A stretch of 60,945 nucleotides of DNA from positions 1-60,945 of the forward strand of contig CBDDBH010000003.1 of NCBI GenBank assembly GCA_965225625.1, read 5' to 3'. A program made the translations under genes and the position numbers. Numbering within the stretch: position 1 is the first letter of the stretch; the number at the start of each line of letters is the position of its first letter. The notes under the pieces were generated by a model. The model was not told the origin of the DNA. It ran no database searches and saw only the letters and a program-made list of their open reading frames with translations. This document shows, piece after piece, positions 1 to 7,775 of the stretch. The DNA comes from CBDDBH01 sp965225625. Its GTDB lineage: Bacteria; Pseudomonadota; Gammaproteobacteria; JADZEE01.

Positions 1-350
1 TTCGGACGACGCTCGATCTCGCCACGCGTATAGCCGGTGAATACAAGCACTGGGAGCGCCGTGCTCCGTCGGATCTCCGCGAGCAGTACGCGTAATGCGT
101 CAGCCTGCTCAAAAGGCTCGCCGCCGGTGATTGTGACCCCTTCAATTGAGTTATGGCGTTCCACAATTTGCTCGAGCAACCGCGCGACGGGCATAACCCG
201 TCGCGGCGTAGTCGCATGGGTTTCTGGATTGAAACATCCGGGGCACGCCAGCGGACAGCCCTGAAACCACAGCACGATGCGCTCACCCGGACCGTTGGCG
301 ACGCTGCGCTCGACCATCGAGTGGAGATTAACTGACGGCCCGTTACTCAC
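1..350 (-). CDS. Radical SAM 4Fe-4S protein, activase-like (partial, runs off the window)
   Basis: The visible N-terminal part (about 116 residues) contains QGCPLACPGCFNPE, a CX3CX2C motif that binds the 4Fe-4S cluster of radical SAM enzymes, followed by the TITGGEPFEQ motif that contacts S-adenosylmethionine. This resembles the short NrdG-like activating enzymes. The likely start is GTG at 350, which places the family-typical sequence VNLHSMVERS at the N terminus. It overlaps the stop of the upstream membrane-protein gene by 8 nt, so the two are translationally coupled. The C terminus lies beyond base 1. It is the last visible gene of a cassette with a Ycf46-like AAA ATPase, a DUF2997 and a DUF1257 protein. 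A true NrdG would normally sit next to nrdD, which is absent here, so a different target protein is more likely (inference). Confidence 0.85.
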   Translation of the reverse strand, partial: MSNGPSVNLHSMVERSVANGPGERIVLWFQGCPLACPGCFNPETHATTPRRVMPVARLLEQIVERHNSIEGVTITGGEPFEQADALRVLLAEIRRSTALPVLVFTGYTRGEIERRP

Positions 351-945
351 TGTCGTCCCGATCTTCGGGCTCGAGAGGGATGTGGTCATAGCGTCGTCTG
401 CGCGGCGCCTTGGATGAAGCGGCATTAGGATTGCGCCGCTCCTTCCATTCCAGCGGCGGTAGGTCTTTCTCGGATTTGCTGGCAGCTTCCTCGAGTTCTT
501 CATCGAGCTGTACCTCCGCAGCCGGGGCGGAAGGTTGGTCTTCCCCGAGTTCGGTCAGGAGCTTCGAGGCCGCGTCGCTCTGCGTGTGGGCCGAATCCCG
601 GGCAATATCGTGAAGCACGACAATGGCAAGATCCCGGCGTGCATTTTCCGACGCATAGGTCATCTCGAATCGCTCGTAGGCCTGGGTACGCACGCGTTTC
701 TCGGCGATATCAATGTAGTAGCCGAATGCCGCCAGCGGAAAAAGCCAGGCGCCGATTGCCCACAGCAAACTGCCCACCAGTGAGGTTTCAAAAGCAATGC
801 GTACGATGAGCACGAGCGCGGGATAAGCGCCAAGAACCAGCAGGCAGCCCACCACGCTGTCCTCCTGTTTGCGAATGGGTACGAGGAATTTCGTCAGCGT
901 GCGGCGGATCCGCGCACGCTGTGCTTTTTCGTCCGCGCTAGGCAC
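343..945 (-). CDS. Small membrane protein with charged C-terminal tail, unknown function
   Basis: This 200-residue protein is not one I recognise. After a basic N terminus it has two hydrophobic stretches (about residues 31-52 and 57-78) that look like a membrane hairpin. A helical segment rich in R, E and D follows, and the tail after residue 130 is low-complexity and highly charged, ending in acidic residues. Its start overlaps the end of the DUF1257 gene by 8 nt and its stop overlaps the radical SAM start, so it belongs to the same transcription unit. It may tether the AAA ATPase cassette to the membrane (inference from position only). Confidence 0.7.
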   Translation of the reverse strand: MPSADEKAQRARIRRTLTKFLVPIRKQEDSVVGCLLVLGAYPALVLIVRIAFETSLVGSLLWAIGAWLFPLAAFGYYIDIAEKRVRTQAYERFEMTYASENARRDLAIVVLHDIARDSAHTQSDAASKLLTELGEDQPSAPAAEVQLDEELEEAASKSEKDLPPLEWKERRNPNAASSKAPRRRRYDHIPLEPEDRDDSE

Positions 946-1345
946 TGCGCCTGAGCGTTAGCCGGATGGTTTGTTTCTCATCAACGCGCTCTTCCACCAG
1001 ATCGAATCCCTGGGCGCCAAGTTTGTCCCGGGTGACATGGTAAGCATAACGCTGAGTAACTTTCTGCAGCCATGTCCCACCGTAGGTGGTCCGATCGATG
1101 TCCGACACAATCGCCGTGAATTTACCGTCAGGTCGACGCCAGAATCCCAAATCGTTACTCACCGTGCCGAGGTGTTTCTTGCGGATGATGATCTGCGCAC
1201 TCTGCTCACGCTTCAGGCCTTCAAAGCCCACCAGCGGTTGCGCCGTCTCGTGCACTTCAATAGTTTCGAAGCCGACGTCTCGAAGCGCGAGCAGCAGATG
1301 TTCGGCCGAAACGAGTTGTGTATCGATCAATGTATAGGCAGACAT
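938..1345 (-). CDS. DUF1257 (Ycf35-like) protein
   Basis: This protein of about 135 residues starts MSAYTLIDTQL and matches the pattern of the DUF1257 family, known from the plastid reading frame ycf35 and from cyanobacteria. The family start is a short strand, then a helix (SAEHLLLALRDVGFE), with a later GFWRRPDGKFTAIVSD segment. The ATG at 1345 is preferred over an in-frame GTG at 1375, because the shorter form begins at the family-typical N terminus and follows the DUF2997 stop by 4 nt. The biochemical role of the family is not known. Linkage to a Ycf46-type ATPase and a DUF2997 protein recurs in other bacteria, which suggests one complex. Confidence 0.8.
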   Translation of the reverse strand: MSAYTLIDTQLVSAEHLLLALRDVGFETIEVHETAQPLVGFEGLKREQSAQIIIRKKHLGTVSNDLGFWRRPDGKFTAIVSDIDRTTYGGTWLQKVTQRYAYHVTRDKLGAQGFDLVEERVDEKQTIRLTLRRSA

Positions 1346-1349
1346 GTCA

Positions 1350-1562
1350 CTAGTCTCCGCGTCGAAGCCGGTCACGTTCTTTATCGGTTATCGTCGCCTG
1401 GTCGTACTCGAAGGTATGCCGGCGCTCTACGATCTCGCCGCCAAGCGCGTCTTCGAGCTCCCGAGTGAGTTCGAGACAACGAGGACCTTTGACACCATGC
1501 ACCTCCACGGAAAGGCGACCGTCAGTGGTGATACTGATCTCTAGTTCTTGGATCTCTTTCAT
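1350..1562 (-). CDS. DUF2997 family small protein
   Basis: This 70-residue protein has the DUF2997 pattern: an N-terminal beta strand (QELEISITTDGRLSVEVHG), then a GxxCLELTRELEDALGG segment with one conserved cysteine, and a charged C terminus. It follows the AAA ATPase stop by 10 nt and precedes the DUF1257 start by 4 nt, so it is certainly in the same operon. The family has no assigned function. Its small size suggests a subunit or substrate of the neighbouring ATPase and radical SAM proteins rather than an enzyme (inference). Confidence 0.8.
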   Translation of the reverse strand: MKEIQELEISITTDGRLSVEVHGVKGPRCLELTRELEDALGGEIVERRHTFEYDQATITDKERDRLRRGD

Positions 1563-1572
1563 AAGTGTGGTC

Positions 1573-3126
1573 TCAGCTCGGTTTGCCTTTTGGCGATTGT
1601 TTAGAGTCTATCTCGATTGGGACAAAGCGCCTGCTCGCCTGCTGCGCCTCCTTGAATGAAGCAGACTGTGCGCGGCCCTCGGTCAGCCACTCCCGCAGTA
1701 TTTCGATTACTTCCCGTTGCGAGCGGCTCATGGGTATCGTTCTTGCCAGTGACCGCACGATATCCTGCGTATCCAGCGCACGCTTGTTGTCATTGAACGA
1801 CAGGAACAAGCCGTCGATCACCGCCTGTTCAATCTCGGCACCCACATAGCTTTCCGAGGCACGCGCCAGACCGTCGAGATCAAAGTGATCAGGGTCGCGC
1901 CCGCGTTTCTTGATGTGGACCTCAAAAATTTCCCGACGCTCATTCGCGGTCGGCAGATCGAGAAAAAAGATTTCGTCGAAACGGCCGCGACGCAACAGCT
2001 CAGGGGGCAATAAACCGATCTCGTTAGCCGTGGCGACCAGAAACACAGGCGCTGTCTTTTCCTGCATCCACGACAACATGCTGGCAAACACCCGCATCGA
2101 AGTGCCGCCATCACCCACGCCGATTGAGAAAGCCTTCTCGATTTCGTCGACCCACAGCACGCACGGCGCCACCGTCTCCGCCAGCCGCAGGGCACGACGC
2201 AGATTGTGTTCCGATGTGCCGACAAATTCTCCGAACAGCGCCCCCACGTCCATCTTGATGAGTGGCAGTTGCCATAGGCTCGCAACCATACGGGCGGTGA
2301 GTGACTTGCCGGTGCCGGGCACACCGATCAGCGCGATGCCCTTTGGAGCCGGCAACCCATACTGCTGCGCCTCCTCACCGAACGCTTCCTCGCGCAGCCG
2401 CAGCCACGACTTCAACACTTCCAGGCCGTCAACATCGGCCAGGGTTTCCTGCGGCGTGTAGTACTCGAGCGCCCCGGATTCGCGGATAACCTGTTTCTTT
2501 TCGGCTGTTATGAGCGCGATGTCACGCTCGTCGAGCACCCCTTCGGATACGATGGCTTTGGCGAAGATGCGTTGCGCCTGATTGGAAGACAGACCGAGCG
2601 CGGAACGAATAATCTTTTCGGTGACTTCGCGGTCGGCTTCGCTGCGCGCGCCGGGAGCCGAAAGCAACTGATCGAGGATCTGCACAAGTTCGGCTCGCCC
2701 CGGTAGCGGGAAATCAAGCACCACGACCTCATCCTTGAGTTCTTCGGGCACCTTGTAGACCGGCATTGTGACGAGGATGGTCTTCTTGGTGTATTTCAGA
2801 TGCTGAACGACGTTGCGGAGTTTACGTATGACGATTGGCTGATCGGCCCAGCATTGATGAAAGTCACGGAGTACGAAAACCCCCGCCTGCTCCGACTTTT
2901 CTATCGTTTCCAGCGCAGTGACTGGATCCCTCGCTGAAAGTGTGTCACACCCTTCACTCACAATTCGTTGAAAATGGTCGGCATGGTCCCAGACAATGAG
3001 ACTGTCGTGGCGGGTCTCGCAAAGCTGCTGCACCTGTTCGAGAATTCGCTCCTCTTCGTGCGACACCACGCAGACCAGAGGGAATCTGGAACGGAGGCAG
3101 AGATCGAGCTCTATTTTCAGATCCAT
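1573..3126 (-). CDS. AAA ATPase, Ycf46-like
   Basis: The protein has 517 residues from the ATG at 3126. The N-terminal half (about 1-240) is the non-catalytic domain typical of Ycf46 proteins, starting with a PLVCVVSHEEERILEQ segment. The C-terminal half is a classical AAA module. It has Walker A GVPGTGKS (about 265-272), Walker B VLWVDEIEKAF (about 320-330), sensor 1 LVATANE and arginine fingers in LLRRGRFDE. It therefore hydrolyses ATP and presumably remodels a partner protein. An in-frame TTG at 3189 would add 21 residues that look non-homologous. It lies 59 nt behind the bcsC stop on the same strand and could be co-transcribed with the cellulose genes. Ycf46 function is poorly defined; in cyanobacteria it has been connected with photosynthesis and carbon regulation, which cannot apply directly here. 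Confidence 0.88.
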   Translation of the reverse strand: MDLKIELDLCLRSRFPLVCVVSHEEERILEQVQQLCETRHDSLIVWDHADHFQRIVSEGCDTLSARDPVTALETIEKSEQAGVFVLRDFHQCWADQPIVIRKLRNVVQHLKYTKKTILVTMPVYKVPEELKDEVVVLDFPLPGRAELVQILDQLLSAPGARSEADREVTEKIIRSALGLSSNQAQRIFAKAIVSEGVLDERDIALITAEKKQVIRESGALEYYTPQETLADVDGLEVLKSWLRLREEAFGEEAQQYGLPAPKGIALIGVPGTGKSLTARMVASLWQLPLIKMDVGALFGEFVGTSEHNLRRALRLAETVAPCVLWVDEIEKAFSIGVGDGGTSMRVFASMLSWMQEKTAPVFLVATANEIGLLPPELLRRGRFDEIFFLDLPTANERREIFEVHIKKRGRDPDHFDLDGLARASESYVGAEIEQAVIDGLFLSFNDNKRALDTQDIVRSLARTIPMSRSQREVIEILREWLTEGRAQSASFKEAQQASRRFVPIEIDSKQSPKGKPS

Positions 3127-3185
3127 GGACGAGCGGTTTTTACGCGGTGCCTGGCAACCATTGTAGTGAGTGAGGTCCCTGTGAT

Positions 3186-4349
3186 TCAACGAACGGCTTG
3201 CATTATCCTGCCGGGAAGATCGGAACTCAAAACAGACTGTCGCTGATCAAACAGCACCCTGATGAAGATCATCCCCGCGGTCTCATCATATCGTGGCGAC
3301 TCGCGGCGCGAGAAATACGCGCCTAATTGGACCTGGTTGCCGGCCTGGTAGCTTGCTTCCAAATCCACGGTATAGGCCCATCCCCATTCGCGATCGCCAG
3401 CAAATGAACCCATGGCGCCAAACCCGGCCAGCGGGATGATGGGTGTAGAGGCTTCGCGCTTGAACACCCGCCCTGCATCCATATGCCCTTTGACGATGAA
3501 CTTCTGATTTTCTAAGGTCAGAAAATCAAGGTTCGCTTTGAATTGCCAAAATGTTTGTGGACTGAAATAGCCACCATGTCCCGGGGTGAATTGGCTGAGA
3601 TTGTGGTCGTAGTGGTCGTAACTCGCGCTGAGCCCAGCGGCCAGGTAATTAAATTCTTCAATTTTTAAGTCGCGATTGATGCCCGCTAATGCGCTTGCAT
3701 GCGTGTTCCGCTTGACGTTTTTGCCGTCAATCTGCTCGGCCCCGAGCCTGGCTGTCACCGCAATTGCGTTGCGCAAAAGCCGGTAGGCGGACAACTCAGC
3801 ACCGACTCCACGAACCCCGCCCCATTTTTCTCCGTTAAAAGCGGTGGCCGGTACAAACCGGTCCAGACGCCAACCCGTGTAAGCGAGAATGGACTCACGG
3901 ATCGGCCTTGCGTAACCGGTAAGCGTATAGCCACCCCAATCGCCCTGGTCAGCCAGGGATAAGTGGCCAATAAGACGCGGATCCAGACTTCCGCCAAAGA
4001 CACTCAGACCGAGATCCATCTCCAAATCGAATCGGTATTCGCCAAACCAGGTTAAATGGGGTTCCCAGGCGGACACGTCTTCATCTGTGCCGTCAATCTG
4101 CAACAGCCCGGCACCGGATTGTGCCAGCGTTGCAAACGTGGGATCGCTATTTGCGATCGCTAGCGCTCCGGTGAGCAGGCCGCGCGCAAGATCTAGCCGA
4201 GCTTCGGATGAAAATTCATCGCTATCCAGGTCGTGGTGGTCGAAACGCAGGCGCAGCTCTGCACGTGCAGATACGGGCCAGACTATCTCCAGCGTATGGA
4301 TCGTGTCCTGCAACTTTGACAGTCCTGCACGACCGGATTTGTCGCGCAA
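3186..4349 (-). CDS. bcsC: BcsC C-terminal outer-membrane barrel domain (3' part of a frameshifted gene)
   Basis: These 387 residues match the BcsC C-terminal domain (BCSC_C), the 16-stranded outer-membrane pore through which cellulose leaves the cell. They show the RDKSGRAGLSKLQD entry motif, many alternating aromatic beta strands (HLTWFGEYRFDLEMDLG, NPYGG-like turns) and a late GHMDAGRVF segment. The nominal TTG start is not a true start. In this frame the sequence is open back to a stop near 4413 and reads SAYGSAGAGSAPRAAWYLTL, a natural link to the preceding TPR part, which is in another frame. The two parts must be one gene joined by an indel at about 4395-4415. No other barrel gene is present in the cluster. 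Confidence 0.85.
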   Translation of the reverse strand: MRDKSGRAGLSKLQDTIHTLEIVWPVSARAELRLRFDHHDLDSDEFSSEARLDLARGLLTGALAIANSDPTFATLAQSGAGLLQIDGTDEDVSAWEPHLTWFGEYRFDLEMDLGLSVFGGSLDPRLIGHLSLADQGDWGGYTLTGYARPIRESILAYTGWRLDRFVPATAFNGEKWGGVRGVGAELSAYRLLRNAIAVTARLGAEQIDGKNVKRNTHASALAGINRDLKIEEFNYLAAGLSASYDHYDHNLSQFTPGHGGYFSPQTFWQFKANLDFLTLENQKFIVKGHMDAGRVFKREASTPIIPLAGFGAMGSFAGDREWGWAYTVDLEASYQAGNQVQLGAYFSRRESPRYDETAGMIFIRVLFDQRQSVLSSDLPGRIMQAVR

Positions 4350-5910
4350 TGTTAGATACCAGGCTGCGCGCGGTGCCGAGCCGGCGCCGGCGGAACCATA
4401 GGCGCTGCGGCGCTAGCTCGCGCGCGCTCAAGAAGCGCTTTCGTGCAAACAATTGATCCGCCAGATACGCCCGTATAAGCGGAGTCAGGTACTCATCAGC
4501 GGTATCTCTGGACAGTTTTTCCAACTCATCGGTTGTGGCGACCAGAATGAGGCTGCTAAACACGCCCTGTGCGCTTTCCTCGTCCGCATGTTGTCCATGC
4601 GCGTTCTGAAATATACCCAGTGCCCGCGCGGTATCGCCCAGATGCAATAAACTCCAGGCCGCCATGAGGCGCACATAGCGTGGCAGCGTGTCCATGGGCC
4701 CGGCATCTGCCAGCAATTGCACCGTGGCGGCATAGTTGCTTTGCTCATATTCGGCCTGCGCCATGCCGATAACAGCCTCGCGAAAAATCTCGCCCCTGCC
4801 GTCACTGTCTTGCGGCATTTCCTCGGCAAACCGTCGAGCGTCGGCGTAACGCCGTTCGGCAAGCGCACAAAGTGCGAGACCCCGGATCGGCGCTGGATCG
4901 CTTGGACGCCAATCTCTCACCCGCTCAAACCACGTCGCCGCACTGGCAGTGTTCGGTATGTCCATATAAGACCAGGCAGCCAATAGCGCTATATCGGCAT
5001 CGCGATAAAACTCTACCGATGCGCGCAGGCCCTGCAGCGCGTGAAAATATGCATCCCGATCCTCGCCTTCCTTGCTGACAAGCAGTTGCTCGACGCCATA
5101 GTCGTAGCGTGTACGGCGAAATTCGGCGTCGACAGCCGCACTGCGTTCATTGACGGACTCCTGCTCGGCAAGGCGAATCCAGGCGCCAGAGTCAAGCCAT
5201 GCAACAGCTTTTTGCAAGGTGACCAGGCGCTCCCGCTCAGCACAGCTGCGGATCAAAGCCGCTAGTAGAGTGAACAGTTCGTCGTGTTGCTTCAGCAGCG
5301 CGCGGGCGCTCGCCAGCGCCCACGCCCAGTCGATGTGCGCACAGGAAAACAATTGTGGATTTTGATTTGCAAGTCGAATTAGACTGCGATGTTCACCGGC
5401 CTCCACTGCCTGAATAATGCTCCTTCGGATTATTTCATCGTTGGCCAGAGCGATCAGCGCTTGGGGTGGCTCCCAATTCGGGTGTTCTTCTCGTAAACGA
5501 GCAATCTCCGCAAGCACCTCTGCCGGACCACCTGCATGAAACAGGTCCCAAAGGGCGGCTTCATCGGGATCGGGATCGGGTTCCGGCTCCGGCTCCGGCG
5601 GTATAAGAATTTCGACAGGATCCAGCGTTGACTCCGCTTCTACCGGCGTTTCGGCTTCCGCTGCCGGCGCGGGTGAATCTTGAACCGGCGCTGGCGCCAA
5701 CGGCAAAGGACCGGCCGGCTGATCACGCGGTATAACCGGGTCATTCCACTGCGCGTCATGAGCCGGTTCGGTGGAGATGATATTGGAGGGGACTGCTTGC
5801 TGCCGTAAGGTCGTATCGCCGAAAGTCATATGCCCTGCAAGCGCCCACAGAGCACCGCTCAGCAGCAACACGAAAGAGACTCGAGCGCGATTTCTTGAAC
5901 GGGACGTCAC
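4222..5910 (-). CDS. bcsC: BcsC N-terminal TPR part (5' part of a frameshifted gene)
   Basis: The protein begins with a signal peptide or anchor (SFVLLLSGALWALAGHMTF), then a proline- and acid-rich linker with a PEPEPEPDPDPDE run (about residues 100-115). Helical TPR-type repeats follow (about 120-490), including ALLAAWSYMDIPNTASAATW and RLMAAWSLLHLGDTARAL. This is the periplasmic TPR part of the cellulose export protein, which binds the polysaccharide and leads it to the barrel. Correct reading ends near residue 497 (about base 4415); the residues after LSAREL are out of frame and arginine-rich. It is shorter than enterobacterial BcsC, with fewer TPRs. The start lies 7 nt after the bcsZ stop, so the two are co-transcribed. 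Confidence 0.85.
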   Translation of the reverse strand: MTSRSRNRARVSFVLLLSGALWALAGHMTFGDTTLRQQAVPSNIISTEPAHDAQWNDPVIPRDQPAGPLPLAPAPVQDSPAPAAEAETPVEAESTLDPVEILIPPEPEPEPDPDPDEAALWDLFHAGGPAEVLAEIARLREEHPNWEPPQALIALANDEIIRRSIIQAVEAGEHRSLIRLANQNPQLFSCAHIDWAWALASARALLKQHDELFTLLAALIRSCAERERLVTLQKAVAWLDSGAWIRLAEQESVNERSAAVDAEFRRTRYDYGVEQLLVSKEGEDRDAYFHALQGLRASVEFYRDADIALLAAWSYMDIPNTASAATWFERVRDWRPSDPAPIRGLALCALAERRYADARRFAEEMPQDSDGRGEIFREAVIGMAQAEYEQSNYAATVQLLADAGPMDTLPRYVRLMAAWSLLHLGDTARALGIFQNAHGQHADEESAQGVFSSLILVATTDELEKLSRDTADEYLTPLIRAYLADQLFARKRFLSARELAPQRLWFRRRRLGTARSLVSNIARQIRSCRTVKVAGHDPYAGDSLARICTCRAAPAFRPPRPG

Positions 5911-5917
5911 GGTGAAT

Positions 5918-6907
5918 TCAGCGCGAGCGCTCGGCCAGCATAACTTTACACAGCAGTAACAGGGCGGACGAGTAGTAGCCGTTGCTGGTGTCTAGCTCGG
6001 GAAGCGAAACCGTTGACAGATCCGGAGCCGCGAGAGCCAGTTGAGCTATAGCGCGAGTGCCGGCGTAGGCGCCTTGTTCGTCAATGCTGTCATCATGGAG
6101 ATCGGTCCACGCGGGTAGCGATCCGGTGTCGGTGAATGATCCCCAGTAACGGCTAAACGCCTGCAACAATTGTGGTGTGTCCAGTCCCGCCCACATCAGG
6201 TATAGCGGGATCCGCACGGCATCGTAGCTGAATCGGCTCGGAAATCCGGCAGCAGGTGCCAGTGTTTGCGCAAGCAAGATCCAATCGGCAGGTAAACCCC
6301 AACGTCCAAATCGGCCTTCTCGCAATAAATCTATGCCGGCGCCACGTAGCGCCTGCCACTCAGGTGCCGGTTCCAACTCATCCAGCTCCCGCAGCGCGGG
6401 GAACACCCAATAGGAAAGATTCACAATAAGACCTTCAGGTCGCTCAAAGCCCTGCATACCCGGTAACAGAACCGGACCCCGTTCGCTTGGGCGCACCAGC
6501 AGTTCTCGGATATCCCGGGAGATAAGGCGCGCTTCGTTCAGGTACTGCGGATTTTCCCAGCGCTTACCCGCACGCGCCAGTGCCCAGGAAATCAGTAAAT
6601 CCCCGTCCGTTGCATTGTTCCGATCCCGGACACCCCCCTGCGGGGACCAAGACCAGGCCAGCAGCTTGTCGGGTCGTGTCTGCAGGTGTGATTGCGTCCA
6701 TTGCCACACCGATGAGAAGGTTTCGGGATCGTCATAGTGAACCGCCAGCAACAGCGCGATCCCCTGGCCTTCCGAGTGCGAGATCCCAGCCTGGCCATCG
6801 TCAATCAGGCGCCCGTCGGACAAGATGAAATTCGAGCGGAATTGCATCCAATCCTGGTCGGGTGCGGTAACTGAGGTACATCCTGGCGTTAGCAAGTTGA
6901 CAATCAT
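5918..6907 (-). CDS. bcsZ: Glycosyl hydrolase family 8 endoglucanase (BcsZ)
   Basis: About 330 residues matching the GH8 endo-1,4-beta-glucanase that accompanies bacterial cellulose synthase and trims or releases nascent glucan in the periplasm. The catalytic general acid lies in SHSEGQGIALLLAV, and the ATDGDLLISWALARAG segment carries the conserved aspartate. The start is uncertain. ATG at 6907 gives the short hydrophobic start MIVNLLTPGC, which resembles a minimal lipoprotein signal. Longer open reading upstream is simply antisense to the cyclase gene. The stop is 7 nt before bcsC. Because the cyclase gene lies between bcsB and bcsZ on the other strand, bcsZ must have its own promoter within 6908-6968 or upstream. 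Confidence 0.88.
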   Translation of the reverse strand: MIVNLLTPGCTSVTAPDQDWMQFRSNFILSDGRLIDDGQAGISHSEGQGIALLLAVHYDDPETFSSVWQWTQSHLQTRPDKLLAWSWSPQGGVRDRNNATDGDLLISWALARAGKRWENPQYLNEARLISRDIRELLVRPSERGPVLLPGMQGFERPEGLIVNLSYWVFPALRELDELEPAPEWQALRGAGIDLLREGRFGRWGLPADWILLAQTLAPAAGFPSRFSYDAVRIPLYLMWAGLDTPQLLQAFSRYWGSFTDTGSLPAWTDLHDDSIDEQGAYAGTRAIAQLALAAPDLSTVSLPELDTSNGYYSSALLLLCKVMLAERSR

Positions 6908-6968
6908 TAATGCAAAAATCCGCGGCTGGGTTAAACTCTGATCGGGCTGGAGGGATTTTAGTACGGTT

Positions 6969-7775
6969 ATGGCGGACGAACGCTCAGTGGACGGCGACAA
7001 CCTGCAAAGCGTCGACGATATGTTGAACCAGCAGGCTCGGCTCGAATCGCTGATCCGGGAAAAATTCAGCAAGGTTCTCGCCGTCATGTTTACCGACCTC
7101 AAAGGTTCCACCGCGATGGCGGAAACCGATGGGGATGTGGCCACTCGCATGCTCATAAAAGAGCACATTGACCTCGTGACCGCCGTCATTCGTGAACACC
7201 ACGGAACCTTTGTCAAGTCCATCGGCGACGGTACCTTGTCGTATTTCGAGAACGCACAGGATGCTTTGCGCGCTGCCGCCGCTATCCAGGTGGGAATGGA
7301 CGCGATCAATCTGGCCAAAAAATTCAAATCTCTCGCGTTGGTACGTGTCGGCATACACAGTGGTACCTGTTTAGTGGAAGACGGCGACTTGTTCGGTGAC
7401 ACGATCAACACCGCTTCTCGCTTCGAATCCTCAGCTAACGCCGGCGAGATCCTGCTATCTGAAGACGCCTACAATGCCCTGTCGGACAAAAGTGAAATCT
7501 ATTGCCGGTTTGACCGAACGATAACCCTCAAAGGTAAAAAAGATGCTCACGATGCCTACCGGGCATTCTGGAATTCCGAGGAGATCGAGCGCGACAAATC
7601 TGCCGCACCGCAGAGCGAAACCGATCGCGCACCCACGTCCAAGCTCAAAATAGCCGTAGTGATTGTGAGCGCATTGATTATTGTCCTCATCATCTCCTTA
7701 TGGGCTCCCATAATGAAGTCGGTTAACAAACAACCGGAGACCCGCACCTTGCAACATTCATTGGATACAGATTAA
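6969..7775 (+). CDS. Class III adenylate/guanylate cyclase with C-terminal membrane anchor
   Basis: This 268-residue protein carries one class III cyclase catalytic domain (about 35-200). The metal-binding aspartates are D43 in VMFTDLKGST and D87 in KSIGDGTLSYF. The dimer-loop region VGIHSGTCL, then GDTINTASRFES with the transition-state Asn/Arg pair, is intact, so it should be active as a homodimer making cAMP or cGMP. A charged linker leads to one C-terminal transmembrane helix (about 225-245), which places the catalytic domain in the cytosol. The gene is inverted within the bcs cluster: divergent from bcsZ (61 nt) and abutting the bcsB stop with no spacer. Substrate specificity cannot be read safely from the sequence. 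Confidence 0.9.
   Translation: MADERSVDGDNLQSVDDMLNQQARLESLIREKFSKVLAVMFTDLKGSTAMAETDGDVATRMLIKEHIDLVTAVIREHHGTFVKSIGDGTLSYFENAQDALRAAAAIQVGMDAINLAKKFKSLALVRVGIHSGTCLVEDGDLFGDTINTASRFESSANAGEILLSEDAYNALSDKSEIYCRFDRTITLKGKKDAHDAYRAFWNSEEIERDKSAAPQSETDRAPTSKLKIAVVIVSALIIVLIISLWAPIMKSVNKQPETRTLQHSLDTD

Noticed and set aside
6908..7411. N-terminal extension of the BcsZ frame by 168 codons
   Set aside because: The extra part is antisense to the conserved cyclase domain and has no GH8 similarity; the protein sense begins near 6907.
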